This document shows, piece after piece, positions 35,248-44,004 of a DNA stretch of 64,000 bases (position 1 is the stretch's first letter; each line of letters opens with the position of its first letter). Made by a program: the position numbers and the translations under genes. Source of the DNA: Hyphomonas chukchiensis (GTDB lineage Bacteria; Pseudomonadota; Alphaproteobacteria; Caulobacterales; Hyphomonadaceae); contig NZ_AWFG01000019.1 of the NCBI RefSeq assembly GCF_000682695.1, positions 124,001-188,000 on the forward strand, given 5' to 3'. The notes beneath the pieces are model-generated. The model saw only the letters and a program-made list of their open reading frames with translations, was not told the origin of the DNA and made no database searches.

Positions 35248-36699
35248 TCACTTCCTCGCCGCGTGCTCTTTCCAGGCCTCGCCCTTCATGTTCCAGACGG
35301 GCGTGAAGAAGACCATCCAGAGAATGATCAGTGTCATGCCGCCGGCGGGCACAATGGCAATCTTCTGGGGGCCGAATATGTCGACCAGCGCGCCCATTAG
35401 GGCCGCGCCGAACGGCGCGCCAGCCATGAAGCCGAGCTGGTAGATGGAGAGCACGCGGGCGAGCTTTTCCTTCGGGGCGGCATCCTGGACGATCGAGCGG
35501 CTCATCGCGATCGAGATGCCGGCGGCAAGGCCCCAGACGAAAACAATGGTCAGAAAGCCCCAGTGCGGAATATCCCACATCATCGCGAGGATGCTGCTGG
35601 AGCCGAGGAATTGCGCGATCAGCAGGAGGCGGCCCTGACGCTTGATCCGGCGGAAGATCGACAGGACCACCGAAGAGACGAACGCGCCCAGCCAGAAGGT
35701 GACAAACATGTCCCGGATGCCGTCGGAGCCGAGATGGTAGACGTCGCGATTGATGATGGGCAGCACGACAAGGAAGGCGCCGATCACGAAGATGCCGACA
35801 CCGAACATGAGCGCCGTCATGGCCCAGAGCTTGCCATCAGCCCGCACGGCGCGGAAGCCTTCGGCAATGTCGCCGAAGGCGGCACTGATGCCCGTGCGGC
35901 CGGTGCGCACCTGCCGGCCCTTGGCGAGGTTGAGCGCGAACAGGGTGCCCACGGCGAGGACGATCCCCTGTGCCAGCAAGAGTTTCTCGGCTGCGATCGG
36001 CCCGACGCCGAAGCCGCCCAACCATTGCGGCATGCGGGTCATCTTGTCGGCATAACCGGCCAGGATCAGGCCTGCGATCTGGGCCAGGAACTGCGCCATC
36101 GTGGCCAGCGTCACGCCGAGCTGCAGCGTGACACCGGAGCCGACCCGCATGCGGCGCTCGACCACTTCGTTCACGATGGAATCCCGGGCCGGCATCATGA
36201 AGGCGCCAACCGTGCCGATGGTCAGGCCGTACAGGATCATCCCGACATAGGTGAGCTGGCCGCGCGCCACGGCGACAGCCAGGAAGAGGGCAGGGATGGC
36301 CGCCAGCAGGTGGAGGATGATCAGCAGGCGGCGCCCATCCGCGCGTTCGGCCACAACGCCGCCGATCAGCAGGAAGATCACCGAGGGGCCAGAGAGCGCC
36401 ATGTTGGCGAGGCCGAGGGCCAGACCGTCGAGATGGAGATGGTCGCGGCCGGTGATCAGGTAGGGGAACAGCACCATCTGCAGGCCGAAAGCCATGAACC
36501 AGCTGCACTGAACCATCAGATAGGCGGGCAGTTCGATCTTCACGCCGCGGCGCAGCTGTTTCGCGCGCCAGTGTGTTGCCGTGGACAGAAGGGAGGCGCC
36601 TGCACCGAGCGCTTCGCTGACGCCGCTGACCGGAGAGGTCACGTCACCGGCTGCACCCTCGGCCATATCGTCGACGAGTTCTTCGATCCTGTCGCTCAT
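35248..36699 (-). CDS. MFS transporter (MFS_3 / EntS-like)
   Basis: This 483-residue inner-membrane protein has twelve predicted helices after a hydrophilic N-terminal extension of about 50 residues. It fits the MFS_3 group that includes EntS-type exporters (VERRMRVGSGVTLQLGVTLATMAQF; MSRSIVQDAAPKEKLARVLSIYQLGFMAGAPFG as split motifs). The substrate is unknown; no siderophore synthesis gene is near. Confidence 0.82.
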   Translation of the reverse strand: MSDRIEELVDDMAEGAAGDVTSPVSGVSEALGAGASLLSTATHWRAKQLRRGVKIELPAYLMVQCSWFMAFGLQMVLFPYLITGRDHLHLDGLALGLANMALSGPSVIFLLIGGVVAERADGRRLLIILHLLAAIPALFLAVAVARGQLTYVGMILYGLTIGTVGAFMMPARDSIVNEVVERRMRVGSGVTLQLGVTLATMAQFLAQIAGLILAGYADKMTRMPQWLGGFGVGPIAAEKLLLAQGIVLAVGTLFALNLAKGRQVRTGRTGISAAFGDIAEGFRAVRADGKLWAMTALMFGVGIFVIGAFLVVLPIINRDVYHLGSDGIRDMFVTFWLGAFVSSVVLSIFRRIKRQGRLLLIAQFLGSSSILAMMWDIPHWGFLTIVFVWGLAAGISIAMSRSIVQDAAPKEKLARVLSIYQLGFMAGAPFGAALMGALVDIFGPQKIAIVPAGGMTLIILWMVFFTPVWNMKGEAWKEHAARK

Positions 36700-36758
36700 T
36701 TCCGCTCCCGTGGATCATGGCGACTGTATCTACGGCCTACGCGGAGTGAAAGTAAATC

Positions 36759-36789
36759 AGCCTGCATCGCTTGCCAGTAGATGCAGGCT
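36759..36789 (-). terminator. Hairpin at the end of the NepR-like gene
   Basis: A perfect 10-bp stem (36759-36768 with 36780-36789) with an 11-nt loop starts within the stop codon of the minus-strand gene. The minus-strand sequence after it, GATTTACTTTC, is only weakly T-rich, so termination may be partial. Confidence 0.5.
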
Positions 36790-36980
36790 CACCCTTTTTT
36801 TTGTTCAGCGGCCTTGATGCGGTCAATGAGGCTTTGCAACTTGTCGGGTACAGGTTCGTTGAGGGTTTCCTGATAGCGCTCACGCAGAGCGTCTCTGAGT
36901 CGTTTGGACAAAGCGCTGCCATCTGCATTGAATGATGCAATGTCCCCGCGCTTCTGGCTCTTGTCCTGATCGTTTGTCAC
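36789..36980 (-). CDS. nepR: NepR-like anti-sigma factor
   Basis: This 63-residue protein is hydrophilic and mostly helical. The core LRDALRERYQETLNEPVPDKLQSLID closely follows the NepR pattern (LRRVYEETVNEPIPDRF in related proteins), in which two helices bind the EcfG sigma factor. NepR keeps EcfG inactive until phosphorylated PhyR captures NepR. It starts at GTG 36980 with no clear SD; no in-frame upstream start is available before a stop. It ends after a run of eight A (coding KK). Neither phyR nor ecfG is adjacent. Confidence 0.75.
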   Translation of the reverse strand: MTNDQDKSQKRGDIASFNADGSALSKRLRDALRERYQETLNEPVPDKLQSLIDRIKAAEQKKG

Positions 36981-37031
36981 GTTCGCGCCATGTCTTTATT
37001 CATCCCGGCAGTGCTTTACCGTTCAGGACGC

Positions 37032-37070
37032 GAATACTCAACTCGCCTTTCGTGAAATTTGAATATTCAA
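37032..37070. promoter_or_regulatory. Repeated GAATA(C/T)TCAA sites
   Basis: GAATACTCAA at 37032-37041 and GAATATTCAA at 37061-37070 are near-identical and 29 bp apart. The second lies in a perfect 12-bp palindrome (TTGAATATTCAA, 37059-37070) flanked by GAAA and TTTC. They lie between the unknown gene at 37156-37641 and nepR, within the probable nepR promoter region. Confidence 0.35.
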
Positions 37071-37155
37071 TTTCTACATTGCGCTGAAGCAAGTAAGAAA
37101 ATGCGTGAATAGCATAACATGCTTGGTTGGCAGGCGCGTCATGTAGTATAGAATC

Positions 37156-37641
37156 TCATTGTCCGGTGTCTGATGAGTGAATTTCGGAAATCACTTCCAG
37201 TATTTTGGATAATTCACGCAGTGTCATTTGCCCGATCAAGTTCATCGCACCGCCCCTCGGCAAGTAAATCGCGTGTAAGTGGTTCTGTTGTTCTGCGTCC
37301 AGAAAGTCAAAAAACCGGGCCTCGAGCTCTGTCGGGCTGACGCCTTCGTCGGTGACAACGATGGTCATCAGCGATTGCACGAATCGGTGGATGTGCGCAT
37401 CCTGAGGCTTGCCATCGGTCGCCAGCAGGCTGGTTATCGCGCGGAAACGGGGCAAAAGGTGTTCCAGGGCCTCCGAGAGACCGGGATTGCGTCTATCAGG
37501 CGCAGGCTCACGTCTTGCGCCTGTACCTGTCACTACAGAACTGGATGGGCCTAAGCCGGACCCTGTCCGGATTCCGGGCCATATGACCTTACCGCGATCA
37601 GACTTATTCTGTCGCACTGGTATTTTTTTACCGGATTCCAT
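37156..37641 (-). CDS. Hypothetical protein
   Basis: This 161-residue protein has a basic, disordered N-terminal third and a helical C-terminal part from about residue 55 (LSEALEHLLPRFRAI ... LDAEQQNHLHAIYLPRGGAMNLIGQMTLRELSKILEVI). No signal peptide, membrane segment or known motif is present. The ATG at 37641 has no visible SD, so the real start may be further in. It is the gene before nepR on the same strand, with a 175-bp gap. Confidence 0.5.
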   Translation of the reverse strand: MESGKKIPVRQNKSDRGKVIWPGIRTGSGLGPSSSVVTGTGARREPAPDRRNPGLSEALEHLLPRFRAITSLLATDGKPQDAHIHRFVQSLMTIVVTDEGVSPTELEARFFDFLDAEQQNHLHAIYLPRGGAMNLIGQMTLRELSKILEVISEIHSSDTGQ

Positions 37642-37872
37642 ACTTGGTACGGCGCCTCTTGTTTAGTGATCGCTAACCAACCTTTAGGGCGCGCTTTTGT
37701 TCCTGCCCAGGTGCGGTTCACCCCCTCCAGCCCACTCACGCGGACCATTCCCGATCGCGGCGTGTAGCGACGGGATGATCAGGGAAGTGCAGGGTCAGTT
37801 GCCTTGAAGCCTGAGTGTTTGTAGCCTCCATTTTGGCGCGTTGCCTCAAGCAGATGCCAAGGGTGGAGTATC

Positions 37873-38328
37873 ATGAGACTGTTCAGGCACCTCGTCAGTT
37901 GGGCGCTCGCCCTCTTCCTCATCGCCATGTTTGTGCAGGCGACCATCTATCCGCTGCCCAACCCGCCTGAGGGCTCCGTGAAGTTCTTCGATCCGCCCGG
38001 CACCAATATCGTTTTCCAGACCCTTGCCGAGCGCTCGGGACAGACACTGTTCGAGCCTGCAGGGCGCATTCTCACTGGCGTTCTCGAGCTTGTGGCGGCC
38101 CTGTTCCTGCTGTTTCCGTTTACCCGCCGTTTTGGCGCTATCATTTCCGCGACGATCCTCGGCGCGGCGGTCGCGTTTCACCTTTCGCCCTGGCTAGGCC
38201 GTGAAGTTCCGCTCTCGCTGGCGCCCGGCGAGACGGCAACGGATGGCGGGATGCTTTTCATGCTGGCGATCATCATGCTGGTCTCCAGCCTTCTTGTGCT
38301 GGTGGTGCATCCCGGACGGGCCGACTGA
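37873..38328 (+). CDS. DoxX-like four-helix membrane protein
   Basis: This 151-residue protein has four hydrophobic helices with a loop (FFDPPGTNIVFQTLAERSGQTLFEPAGRI) between helices one and two. GVLELVAALFLLFPFTRRFGAIISATILGAAVAFHL matches the DoxX/DoxD-like pattern. SD GGTGGAG lies before the ATG. Function is unknown; some relatives take part in thiol or quinone redox complexes. Confidence 0.7.
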   Translation: MRLFRHLVSWALALFLIAMFVQATIYPLPNPPEGSVKFFDPPGTNIVFQTLAERSGQTLFEPAGRILTGVLELVAALFLLFPFTRRFGAIISATILGAAVAFHLSPWLGREVPLSLAPGETATDGGMLFMLAIIMLVSSLLVLVVHPGRAD

Positions 38329-38409
38329 CCCTCACAATTGAAATAGGCGCCTGTACGGGTCGTTAACGGTTTGCGTTCAATCTAACGGCGTTGCGATACA
38401 GGCAAGCCG

Positions 38410-39612
38410 ATGGACGATATGGAAGCGCAGATGAATACGCCGCAAGGAGGGCGTGCCCGGGATGCCCTTTTCAGGCGCCTGCTGGACCTTGTTGCCATGC
38501 CGGCCTCGCGTCTTGCCCACCAGGACCGGAACATGGTGGGCGACATCCTGCTGGACATGCTTTTTCATGCCACAACGCAGGAGCGCAGCCTGTGCGCCAG
38601 CCGGCTGGCCACGAGCCGCGAGGCGCCGCGCCGCCTTTTGCGGTATCTCGCCCAGTGTTCTTACGAAATCGCCCAGCCGCTTCTGGAACAGAATGAGGCC
38701 TTCGACGCCTGCGACCTGAGCGAGATTGTGGAGGCCACGTCCACCGAACACCGTCTTGCCATTGCCCGCCGCAAGGTTGTGCCGCCCGGTGTCAGCGCGG
38801 CGCTGGCCGAACATGGCGAGCCGCATGTGGTGCGTGACCTTGTGGCGAATGCCGGCGCTGTATTGCCTGAGTCCGCGGTCGACAAGCTGCTCACGCGGTC
38901 GCGCGATGAATCCCAGCTTTGTGCGCTTCTGGTCGAGCGGCTCGAGCTTCGGCCGTCGCAGGCCATGGCCATGTTCTGGTGGTCGGATGGCGCCACGCGC
39001 CGCAAGATCCTCCAGCGCCATTCCGCCGACCGTCTTGAAGTCATCGAGACCTGCAAGGACGTATTCGAGATGATGGCGGCCGAGAAATGGGCTGACCCTG
39101 TCGCGCGCAAGGCGCTGCAGCTGATCGAGCGGCGCCAGCGCAATCGTGAAGCGCTTGAGCGCAGCCCGTTCGACAGCCTGGAAAGCGCCATCAACTCAGC
39201 CGGCCTGGAGGGCATGAATGCGGAACTCGCCCAGGAGATCGGTTATCTCTGTGGCATCAAACCGGTGACGATTGCCAAGATCCTGTCCGACAAGGGCGGC
39301 GAAGGCCTGGCCGTGTTGTGCAAGGCGACGGGCGTGAAGCGCGACTTCCTGCCCGTTCTCTGGGCAGCCCTGCGCCGGCCGCTGGAAATCGGCGATAACG
39401 AAATCCACCCGCAGTTCGCCATTGTGGCGGAAACCTACGAGATCCTGACCGTCGCCAAGGCCCAGACCACCTTGCGTTACTGGAACTGGTCCCTGTCATC
39501 GGCGTTTTCGCCGCAAGCATTGCGCGAAGCGCAGGCATCCGGGGCACCGGCGAACGAAGAAGCGGCGTTCTCGACATCCCAGCGCACCGCCCGACTGGTT
39601 TTTGGTAGCTAG
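38410..39612 (+). CDS. DUF2336 helical-repeat protein
   Basis: This 400-residue soluble protein is built from HEAT-like alpha-helical repeats, for example ASREAPRRLLRYLAQ-type and SEIVEATSTEHRLAIARRK. These match DUF2336, a family largely limited to Alphaproteobacteria and of unknown role. It has many Cys and Trp residues near FWWSDGATRRKIL. It stands alone between the DoxX-like gene and the antiporter operon. Confidence 0.82.
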   Translation: MDDMEAQMNTPQGGRARDALFRRLLDLVAMPASRLAHQDRNMVGDILLDMLFHATTQERSLCASRLATSREAPRRLLRYLAQCSYEIAQPLLEQNEAFDACDLSEIVEATSTEHRLAIARRKVVPPGVSAALAEHGEPHVVRDLVANAGAVLPESAVDKLLTRSRDESQLCALLVERLELRPSQAMAMFWWSDGATRRKILQRHSADRLEVIETCKDVFEMMAAEKWADPVARKALQLIERRQRNREALERSPFDSLESAINSAGLEGMNAELAQEIGYLCGIKPVTIAKILSDKGGEGLAVLCKATGVKRDFLPVLWAALRRPLEIGDNEIHPQFAIVAETYEILTVAKAQTTLRYWNWSLSSAFSPQALREAQASGAPANEEAAFSTSQRTARLVFGS

Positions 39613-39683
39613 TCTGCGAAAAAGCATCAAAGAGGCTTCCCAAGGGGCCTCGAGCCATTTAGGTCAGGCACTCGTGGATTGGG

Positions 39684-40196
39684 TTGATACGGGAGCTGAG
39701 ACGCATAGTGGCGTACTTTCTAGGGCTTTTGTTTGCACTGGTTGCGTTCTGGATCGGCATGTCCGGCCATTTCGAACCACTCCTGCTGGGACTTGGCGTC
39801 CTGTCGCTCGTTCTCACACTGATCCTCGCTTACCGGCTTGATATTCTTGATCGTGAAGGCGCGCCCTATGTGCGCCTCATAGGCTTCGCGATGTACTTTC
39901 CGTGGCTGATGAAGGAAATCGTCAAGGCGAACTGGACCGTCATACGGGCCTGCCTGCGTGCCGAACTCGACATTGCGCCGACGCTTGTGAAGCTGAAGAC
40001 GATTTGCACATCCGATCTCGCCAAGGTGACCTTCGCCAATTCCATCACGCTGACGCCGGGAACCGTTACGGTCGAGATCGATGGCGACAAGCTGCTCGTT
40101 CACGGCCTCTACGAACAGGATTCCCAGCCGGAAGCCTTCCTTGAAATGGACCGGCGTTCTGCCCGCGCCATAGACGGCAAGGGAGCCGCCGCATGA
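39684..40196 (+). CDS. mrpE: Mrp-type antiporter subunit E
   Basis: This 170-residue protein with two N-terminal helices followed by a cytosolic domain fits MrpE/MnhE (KEIVKANWTVIRACLR; NSITLTPGTVTVEIDGDKLLVHGL). The start is ambiguous: TTG 39684 keeps a basic N-terminus (MIRELRRI), while GTG 39708 lies 12 nt after GGGAG. It opens a nine-gene operon in which each gene overlaps or nearly touches the next. It overlaps mrpF by 4 nt. Confidence 0.85.
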   Translation: MIRELRRIVAYFLGLLFALVAFWIGMSGHFEPLLLGLGVLSLVLTLILAYRLDILDREGAPYVRLIGFAMYFPWLMKEIVKANWTVIRACLRAELDIAPTLVKLKTICTSDLAKVTFANSITLTPGTVTVEIDGDKLLVHGLYEQDSQPEAFLEMDRRSARAIDGKGAAA

Positions 40197-40489
40197 CCGC
40201 CGCTGCCCTCATTGCCATCCTGCTTGGCATGGTCCTCCTGCTTATTCGCACGCTGATCGGACCAACGCTTTATGACCGCGTGCTCGCGGTGAACTCGTTC
40301 GGCACGAAGACCGTGCTTGCGCTCGGTCTGCTGGGCTATGTCATGGGCCGTCCGGAGTTTCTCGACATCGCGATCCTCTACGCGATGATCAACTTCGTCT
40401 CGACCATCGCGATCCTCAAGTTCTTCCGCTACCGGTCCTTCCAGGTGCCGCTCGTGCGCCGTGGCGGCACTCAGGGAGGCAAGCGCTGA
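40193..40489 (+). CDS. mrpF: Mrp-type antiporter subunit F
   Basis: This 98-residue membrane protein has three helices. The conserved core RTLIGPTLYDRVLAVNSFGTKTVL and FLDIAILYAMINFVSTIAIL marks MrpF/MnhF. Its stop (TGA) shares one base with the next ATG (TGATG). Confidence 0.92.
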   Translation: MTAAALIAILLGMVLLLIRTLIGPTLYDRVLAVNSFGTKTVLALGLLGYVMGRPEFLDIAILYAMINFVSTIAILKFFRYRSFQVPLVRRGGTQGGKR

Positions 40490-40863
40490 TGTCTGACCTT
40501 CTCGCCAACCTGGCGCAATTCTTCGAAATGGTGCGCTATCCGGCCGGTTCGGCCCTGTGCCTCGTCGGCGCGATCCTGTGCGTTATCGGCACGATCGGCG
40601 TGATGCGCTTTCCCGATTTCTACACACGCATGCATGCTGCCAGTATCACGGACACATCCGGCGCGACGGTCATCCTGATCGGCATGGCGCTGATGGCACC
40701 GGGCTGGCTGATCGTGGCCAAGCTGGTGACGATTTTCTGGCTCCTGTTCCTGACCAGCCCGGCGGCGTCCCACGCTGTCGTCAACGCCGCGCACACGGCG
40801 GGCCTGCAGCCGCTGATCGGCCGGATCGGCAAAAAGACCGATGATGAGGAGGGCGCAGCATGA
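40489..40863 (+). CDS. mrpG: Mrp-type antiporter subunit G
   Basis: This 124-residue three-helix membrane protein shows the MrpG/MnhG motif IGVMRFPDFYTRMHAASITDTSG and LLFLTSPAASHAVVNAAH. It overlaps the next gene by 4 nt. Confidence 0.92.
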   Translation: MSDLLANLAQFFEMVRYPAGSALCLVGAILCVIGTIGVMRFPDFYTRMHAASITDTSGATVILIGMALMAPGWLIVAKLVTIFWLLFLTSPAASHAVVNAAHTAGLQPLIGRIGKKTDDEEGAA

Positions 40864-41504
40864 CCGGCGTGCTTGAGGGCGATATCGGTATCGCACTGGT
40901 GAATATCCTGCTTCTGGCGGTGCTGTTCGTGGTCGCCATCGCGATTGCGCGCCTGCGGAACCTGTTTGCCATCGTCATGCTGTCGGGCATCTATTCGCTG
41001 GTTTCGGCGACATGGTATGTCGTGGTCGATGCGGTCGACGTGGCCTTTACCGAGGCCGCAGTCGGCGCGGGCATGTCCACGGTCGTGCTGCTGGGCGCCA
41101 TGCTGCTCACGTCGCGCACAGCCAAGCCGGACAAGAAATTCGCGCGTCTCGGGCCGCTTCTCGTGGTTATCGCGACCGGCGTTATGCTGATTTATGCGAC
41201 GGTCGACCTGCCGGCGCTTGGCGATCCGGATTCTGCCGTGAACCAGGGCGTCGGCCTGACCTATATGCAGATCAACTGGGCCGACACGGGCATCCCGAAC
41301 GTCGTCACCTCCGTTCTGGCCAGCTACCGGGGATTCGATACGCTCGGCGAAACCACGGTTGTGTTCCTGGCCGGTCTCGCGGTCGCGCTGCTGCTCGGAT
41401 TCGGCGAGCGGTCGCTGGCTGAATCGATCAAGCGCGAAGGCAAGCTGCCGGGCAGTAACGGCAAGTCTGTTTCTGAAACCGGCAAAGAGGAGGACGCTTC
41501 GTGA
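40860..41504 (+). CDS. MbhD/MbhE-like antiporter subunit (DUF4040), separated MrpA C-terminus
   Basis: This 214-residue membrane protein has an N-terminal MbhD-like unit (LLAVLFVVAIAIARLRNLFAIVMLSGIYSLVSATWYVVVDAVDVAFTEAAVGAGMS, about residues 17-75) and a second unit resembling MbhE (about 95-190). In standard Mrp systems these pieces are fused to the end of MrpA. Here they form a separate gene, as in archaeal Mbh-type clusters. It overlaps the mrpB gene by 4 nt. Confidence 0.85.
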   Translation: MTGVLEGDIGIALVNILLLAVLFVVAIAIARLRNLFAIVMLSGIYSLVSATWYVVVDAVDVAFTEAAVGAGMSTVVLLGAMLLTSRTAKPDKKFARLGPLLVVIATGVMLIYATVDLPALGDPDSAVNQGVGLTYMQINWADTGIPNVVTSVLASYRGFDTLGETTVVFLAGLAVALLLGFGERSLAESIKREGKLPGSNGKSVSETGKEEDAS

Positions 41505-41953
41505 ACAGTGATCATCACGTCATTCTTCGGGTTGTCTCGAAGATGCTTCTGCCGATCATCGTGATGTTTGCGTTCTACACGCAGTTCCACGGTGACTTTG
41601 GGCCCGGCGGCGGCTTCCAGGCCGGGGTCATCATCGCTGTTGCTGTGATCCTCTATGCGCTGGTCGCAGGTGTTCCGGCCGCCATGCGCGCCGTGCCACC
41701 CGCCTTCACGCGTTCGCTCGCTGCCATTGGCGTCATGATCTATGCGGGTGTCGGCTATTGGGCCCTCTTCAAGGGCGGTCATTTCCTCGAATATCAGGCG
41801 CTCTTCAACGAGCCGCCGGGCGAGCATCACGGCCAGCATATCGGTATAATGGTCATCGAGATCGGCGTCCTTTGCGGCGTGTCGGGCGCCATGTTGACCA
41901 TCTTCTACGCCTTCGCCGGCCGCGTTGCCGAAATCCGCGACAAAGACTGGTAA
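41501..41953 (+). CDS. mrpB: Mrp-type antiporter subunit B
   Basis: This 150-residue four-helix protein starts at GTG with SD GAGGAGGA. The motif FHGDFGPGGGFQAGVIIAVAVILYAL identifies MrpB/MnhB. The C-terminal loop carries several histidines (EPPGEHHGQHIG). Confidence 0.93.
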   Translation: MNSDHHVILRVVSKMLLPIIVMFAFYTQFHGDFGPGGGFQAGVIIAVAVILYALVAGVPAAMRAVPPAFTRSLAAIGVMIYAGVGYWALFKGGHFLEYQALFNEPPGEHHGQHIGIMVIEIGVLCGVSGAMLTIFYAFAGRVAEIRDKDW

Positions 41954-41956
41954 GCC

Positions 41957-42472
41957 ATGCTGGAATTCATTCTCGAACGGGCAAATTACTGGGCCATCAT
42001 CGGACTGATGATGATCGGCCTCTACATCACGTTTGCCAGCGGAAACCTCATCAAGCGCCTCGTCGGCCTGTCCCTGTTCCAGACCTCGGTCTGCCTGTTC
42101 TACGTGACACTGGGCAAGGTCGCCGGCGGCACCGCGCCGATCCTCTATGGCGAGGACGCCATCGAGCATGGCGGCGGCCATGGCGCAGAGGCGGCTCACC
42201 ACGCCACTGAAGTGGTCGGCGGCCATGCGCTCGGCAATGCCAGCGCGCCGGTGGAACTCGTCCACACCTATTCCAACGTGCTTCCCCACGTGCTGATGCT
42301 GACGGCCATCGTCGTCGGCGTGGCGACCCTCTCTGTGGGCCTCGCCCTGATCGTTCGCATCCGTGAAGCCTATGGCTCGATCGAGAGCGATGAAGTGCGC
42401 GAGATCGACCTTGAGACGGCCCTCGCGCAGGAAGCCGAGATTGACCAATGGCTCAATGAGGCGGGCGCATGA
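41957..42472 (+). CDS. mrpC: Mrp-type antiporter subunit C (NuoK-like) with His-rich insertion
   Basis: This 171-residue NuoK-related protein has three helices (ANYWAIIGLMMIGLYITFAS; LFQTSVCLFYVTLG; LPHVLMLTAIVVGVATLSVGLALIVRI as split segments). Typical MrpC is about 113 residues. The extra length is an insertion of about 40 residues before the last helix, rich in histidine (HGGGHGAEAAHHATEVVGGHALGN), plus a longer C-terminal tail. The insertion could bind metal or close an interface in this variant complex. Confidence 0.88.
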   Translation: MLEFILERANYWAIIGLMMIGLYITFASGNLIKRLVGLSLFQTSVCLFYVTLGKVAGGTAPILYGEDAIEHGGGHGAEAAHHATEVVGGHALGNASAPVELVHTYSNVLPHVLMLTAIVVGVATLSVGLALIVRIREAYGSIESDEVREIDLETALAQEAEIDQWLNEAGA

Positions 42473-44004
42473 TCGAAATGTTGTTGAGTTCTGCGCCGCA
42501 ATGGGCGCTGACGCATGCTGCGCCGCTGCTCGTGATGGTGCCGCTGATGCTGGCGCCGCTATTGGCGCTTGTGCCCAGCGGCCGCGTGGCGTGGCTGATC
42601 AGCGTCGCCGCGACCGCAATATCGCTGGTCTTTGCGCTGATCCTGCTGGGCATCATCCAGTCGCCTGAATCTGGCGGCGAAGTACGCTATGCCATGGGCA
42701 ACTGGCTGCCGCCGCTTGGCATCGAGTTCCGGATCGATGCGCTGAACGCGATGATCCTTGTCCTGGTCACGACGATTGGCCTGCTTGCGTCGATCATGTC
42801 CTACCCGACGGTTGTGGCCGAAGTGCGCAAGGAGAAGACGGCGCTTTTCTACTCCGCTTTCCTCGCCTGTTTCGCTGGGCTCTGCGGTGTTGCGAGTACG
42901 GGGGATGCGTTCAACCTCTTCGTCTTCCTCGAAGTCAGCTCGATCTCGACCTATGTGCTGGTGGCGCTGGGCGCGTCGCGGGATCGCCGGGCGCTGCATG
43001 CCGCTTTCAACTACCTGATCATGGGCACGATCGGCGCCACGTTCTTCATCATCGGCGTCGGCTTCCTCTATGCCGCGACCGGCACGCTCAACATGGTCGA
43101 CATCGCATCCAAGCTGCCCGCGCTTGATGGCAGCCGCACGGTGCAGGCCGGCTTTGCCTTCATCATCGTTGGCCTCGGCCTCAAGGCCGCCATGTGGCCG
43201 CTGCACCAGTGGCTGCCAAATGCCTATTCCTACAGCCCGAGCTTCGTCACCATGTTCCTGTCGGCAACGGCGACCAAGGTGGCGCTCTACGCGCTGATCC
43301 GCTTCCTGTTCTTCGTCTTCAGCCCGACCTTTGCCTTCGAGCATGCGGCCTTCACCTATCTGCTCATGCCACTCGGCATTGCGGCCATGGTGGCGTGCAG
43401 CTTCCAGGCCGTGTTCCAGACCGATGTGCGCCGCGTGCTGGCCTACTCCTCGGTTGCGCAGGTCGGCTACATGATCCTTGGCATCTCGGTCGGTACGGCA
43501 GCGGGCCTCAGCGCAGGCCTGTTCCATCTTCTGAACCATGCCATGATCAAGGGCGCCCTCTTCATGGCGGTTGCCGGTGTCGTGCTCACCTACAAGGGCA
43601 CCAATATCCGTGACTTTGCCGGCCTTGGCCGCTCAGCGCCCTGGACGATGACAGCTTTCGCGATTGCCGGCCTCTCGCTGATCGGTGTGCCGCTGACGGC
43701 TGGCTTCCAGTCCAAGCTGCAGCTGGGTTATGCCCTGTTTGAGCATGGCTGGTGGTGGGCCGTTATCCTGGTCGTGTTCTCGAGCTTCCTGGCCGTGATC
43801 TATGTCGGTCGCATCCTCGAAGCCGTCTTCTTCCAGCCGCCGGTCAATCCGCGCAAGACGCACAAGGAAGCGCCCATCGTGCTGCTCGTGCCGCTCTGGA
43901 TACTGGCCCTGGCCAACATCTATTTCGGCATTACCACCGAAATCCCGCTCGGCCTCGCCCGTGATGCAGCGGCGGCCGCCTTCGGACTGGAGGCATTCCG
44001 ATGA
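42469..44004 (+). CDS. mrpD: Antiporter-like subunit D, first copy (NuoN/MrpD-like)
   Basis: This 511-residue protein has about fourteen helices. It carries the proton-channel glutamate in LFVFLEVSSISTYV (about residue 155) and the lysine in GLGLKAAMWPLHQWLPNAYSYSP, hallmarks of complex-I antiporter-like subunits. It overlaps neighbours by 4 nt on both sides. It is one of three such subunits in the operon. Confidence 0.92.
   Translation: MIEMLLSSAPQWALTHAAPLLVMVPLMLAPLLALVPSGRVAWLISVAATAISLVFALILLGIIQSPESGGEVRYAMGNWLPPLGIEFRIDALNAMILVLVTTIGLLASIMSYPTVVAEVRKEKTALFYSAFLACFAGLCGVASTGDAFNLFVFLEVSSISTYVLVALGASRDRRALHAAFNYLIMGTIGATFFIIGVGFLYAATGTLNMVDIASKLPALDGSRTVQAGFAFIIVGLGLKAAMWPLHQWLPNAYSYSPSFVTMFLSATATKVALYALIRFLFFVFSPTFAFEHAAFTYLLMPLGIAAMVACSFQAVFQTDVRRVLAYSSVAQVGYMILGISVGTAAGLSAGLFHLLNHAMIKGALFMAVAGVVLTYKGTNIRDFAGLGRSAPWTMTAFAIAGLSLIGVPLTAGFQSKLQLGYALFEHGWWWAVILVVFSSFLAVIYVGRILEAVFFQPPVNPRKTHKEAPIVLLVPLWILALANIYFGITTEIPLGLARDAAAAAFGLEAFR

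Noticed and set aside
35563-36780. A 405-codon plus-strand open frame rich in Asp, Glu, His and Gln.
   Set aside because: It is antisense to the MFS transporter; the composition reflects the complement of hydrophobic codons.
37551-37748. A 65-codon minus-strand frame (MVRVSGLEGVNRTWAG...) that looked like a possible recombinase remnant.
   Set aside because: The resemblance is weak, there is no SD, and it overlaps the start of the next minus-strand gene in another frame. No attachment site or other mobile-element sign is nearby.
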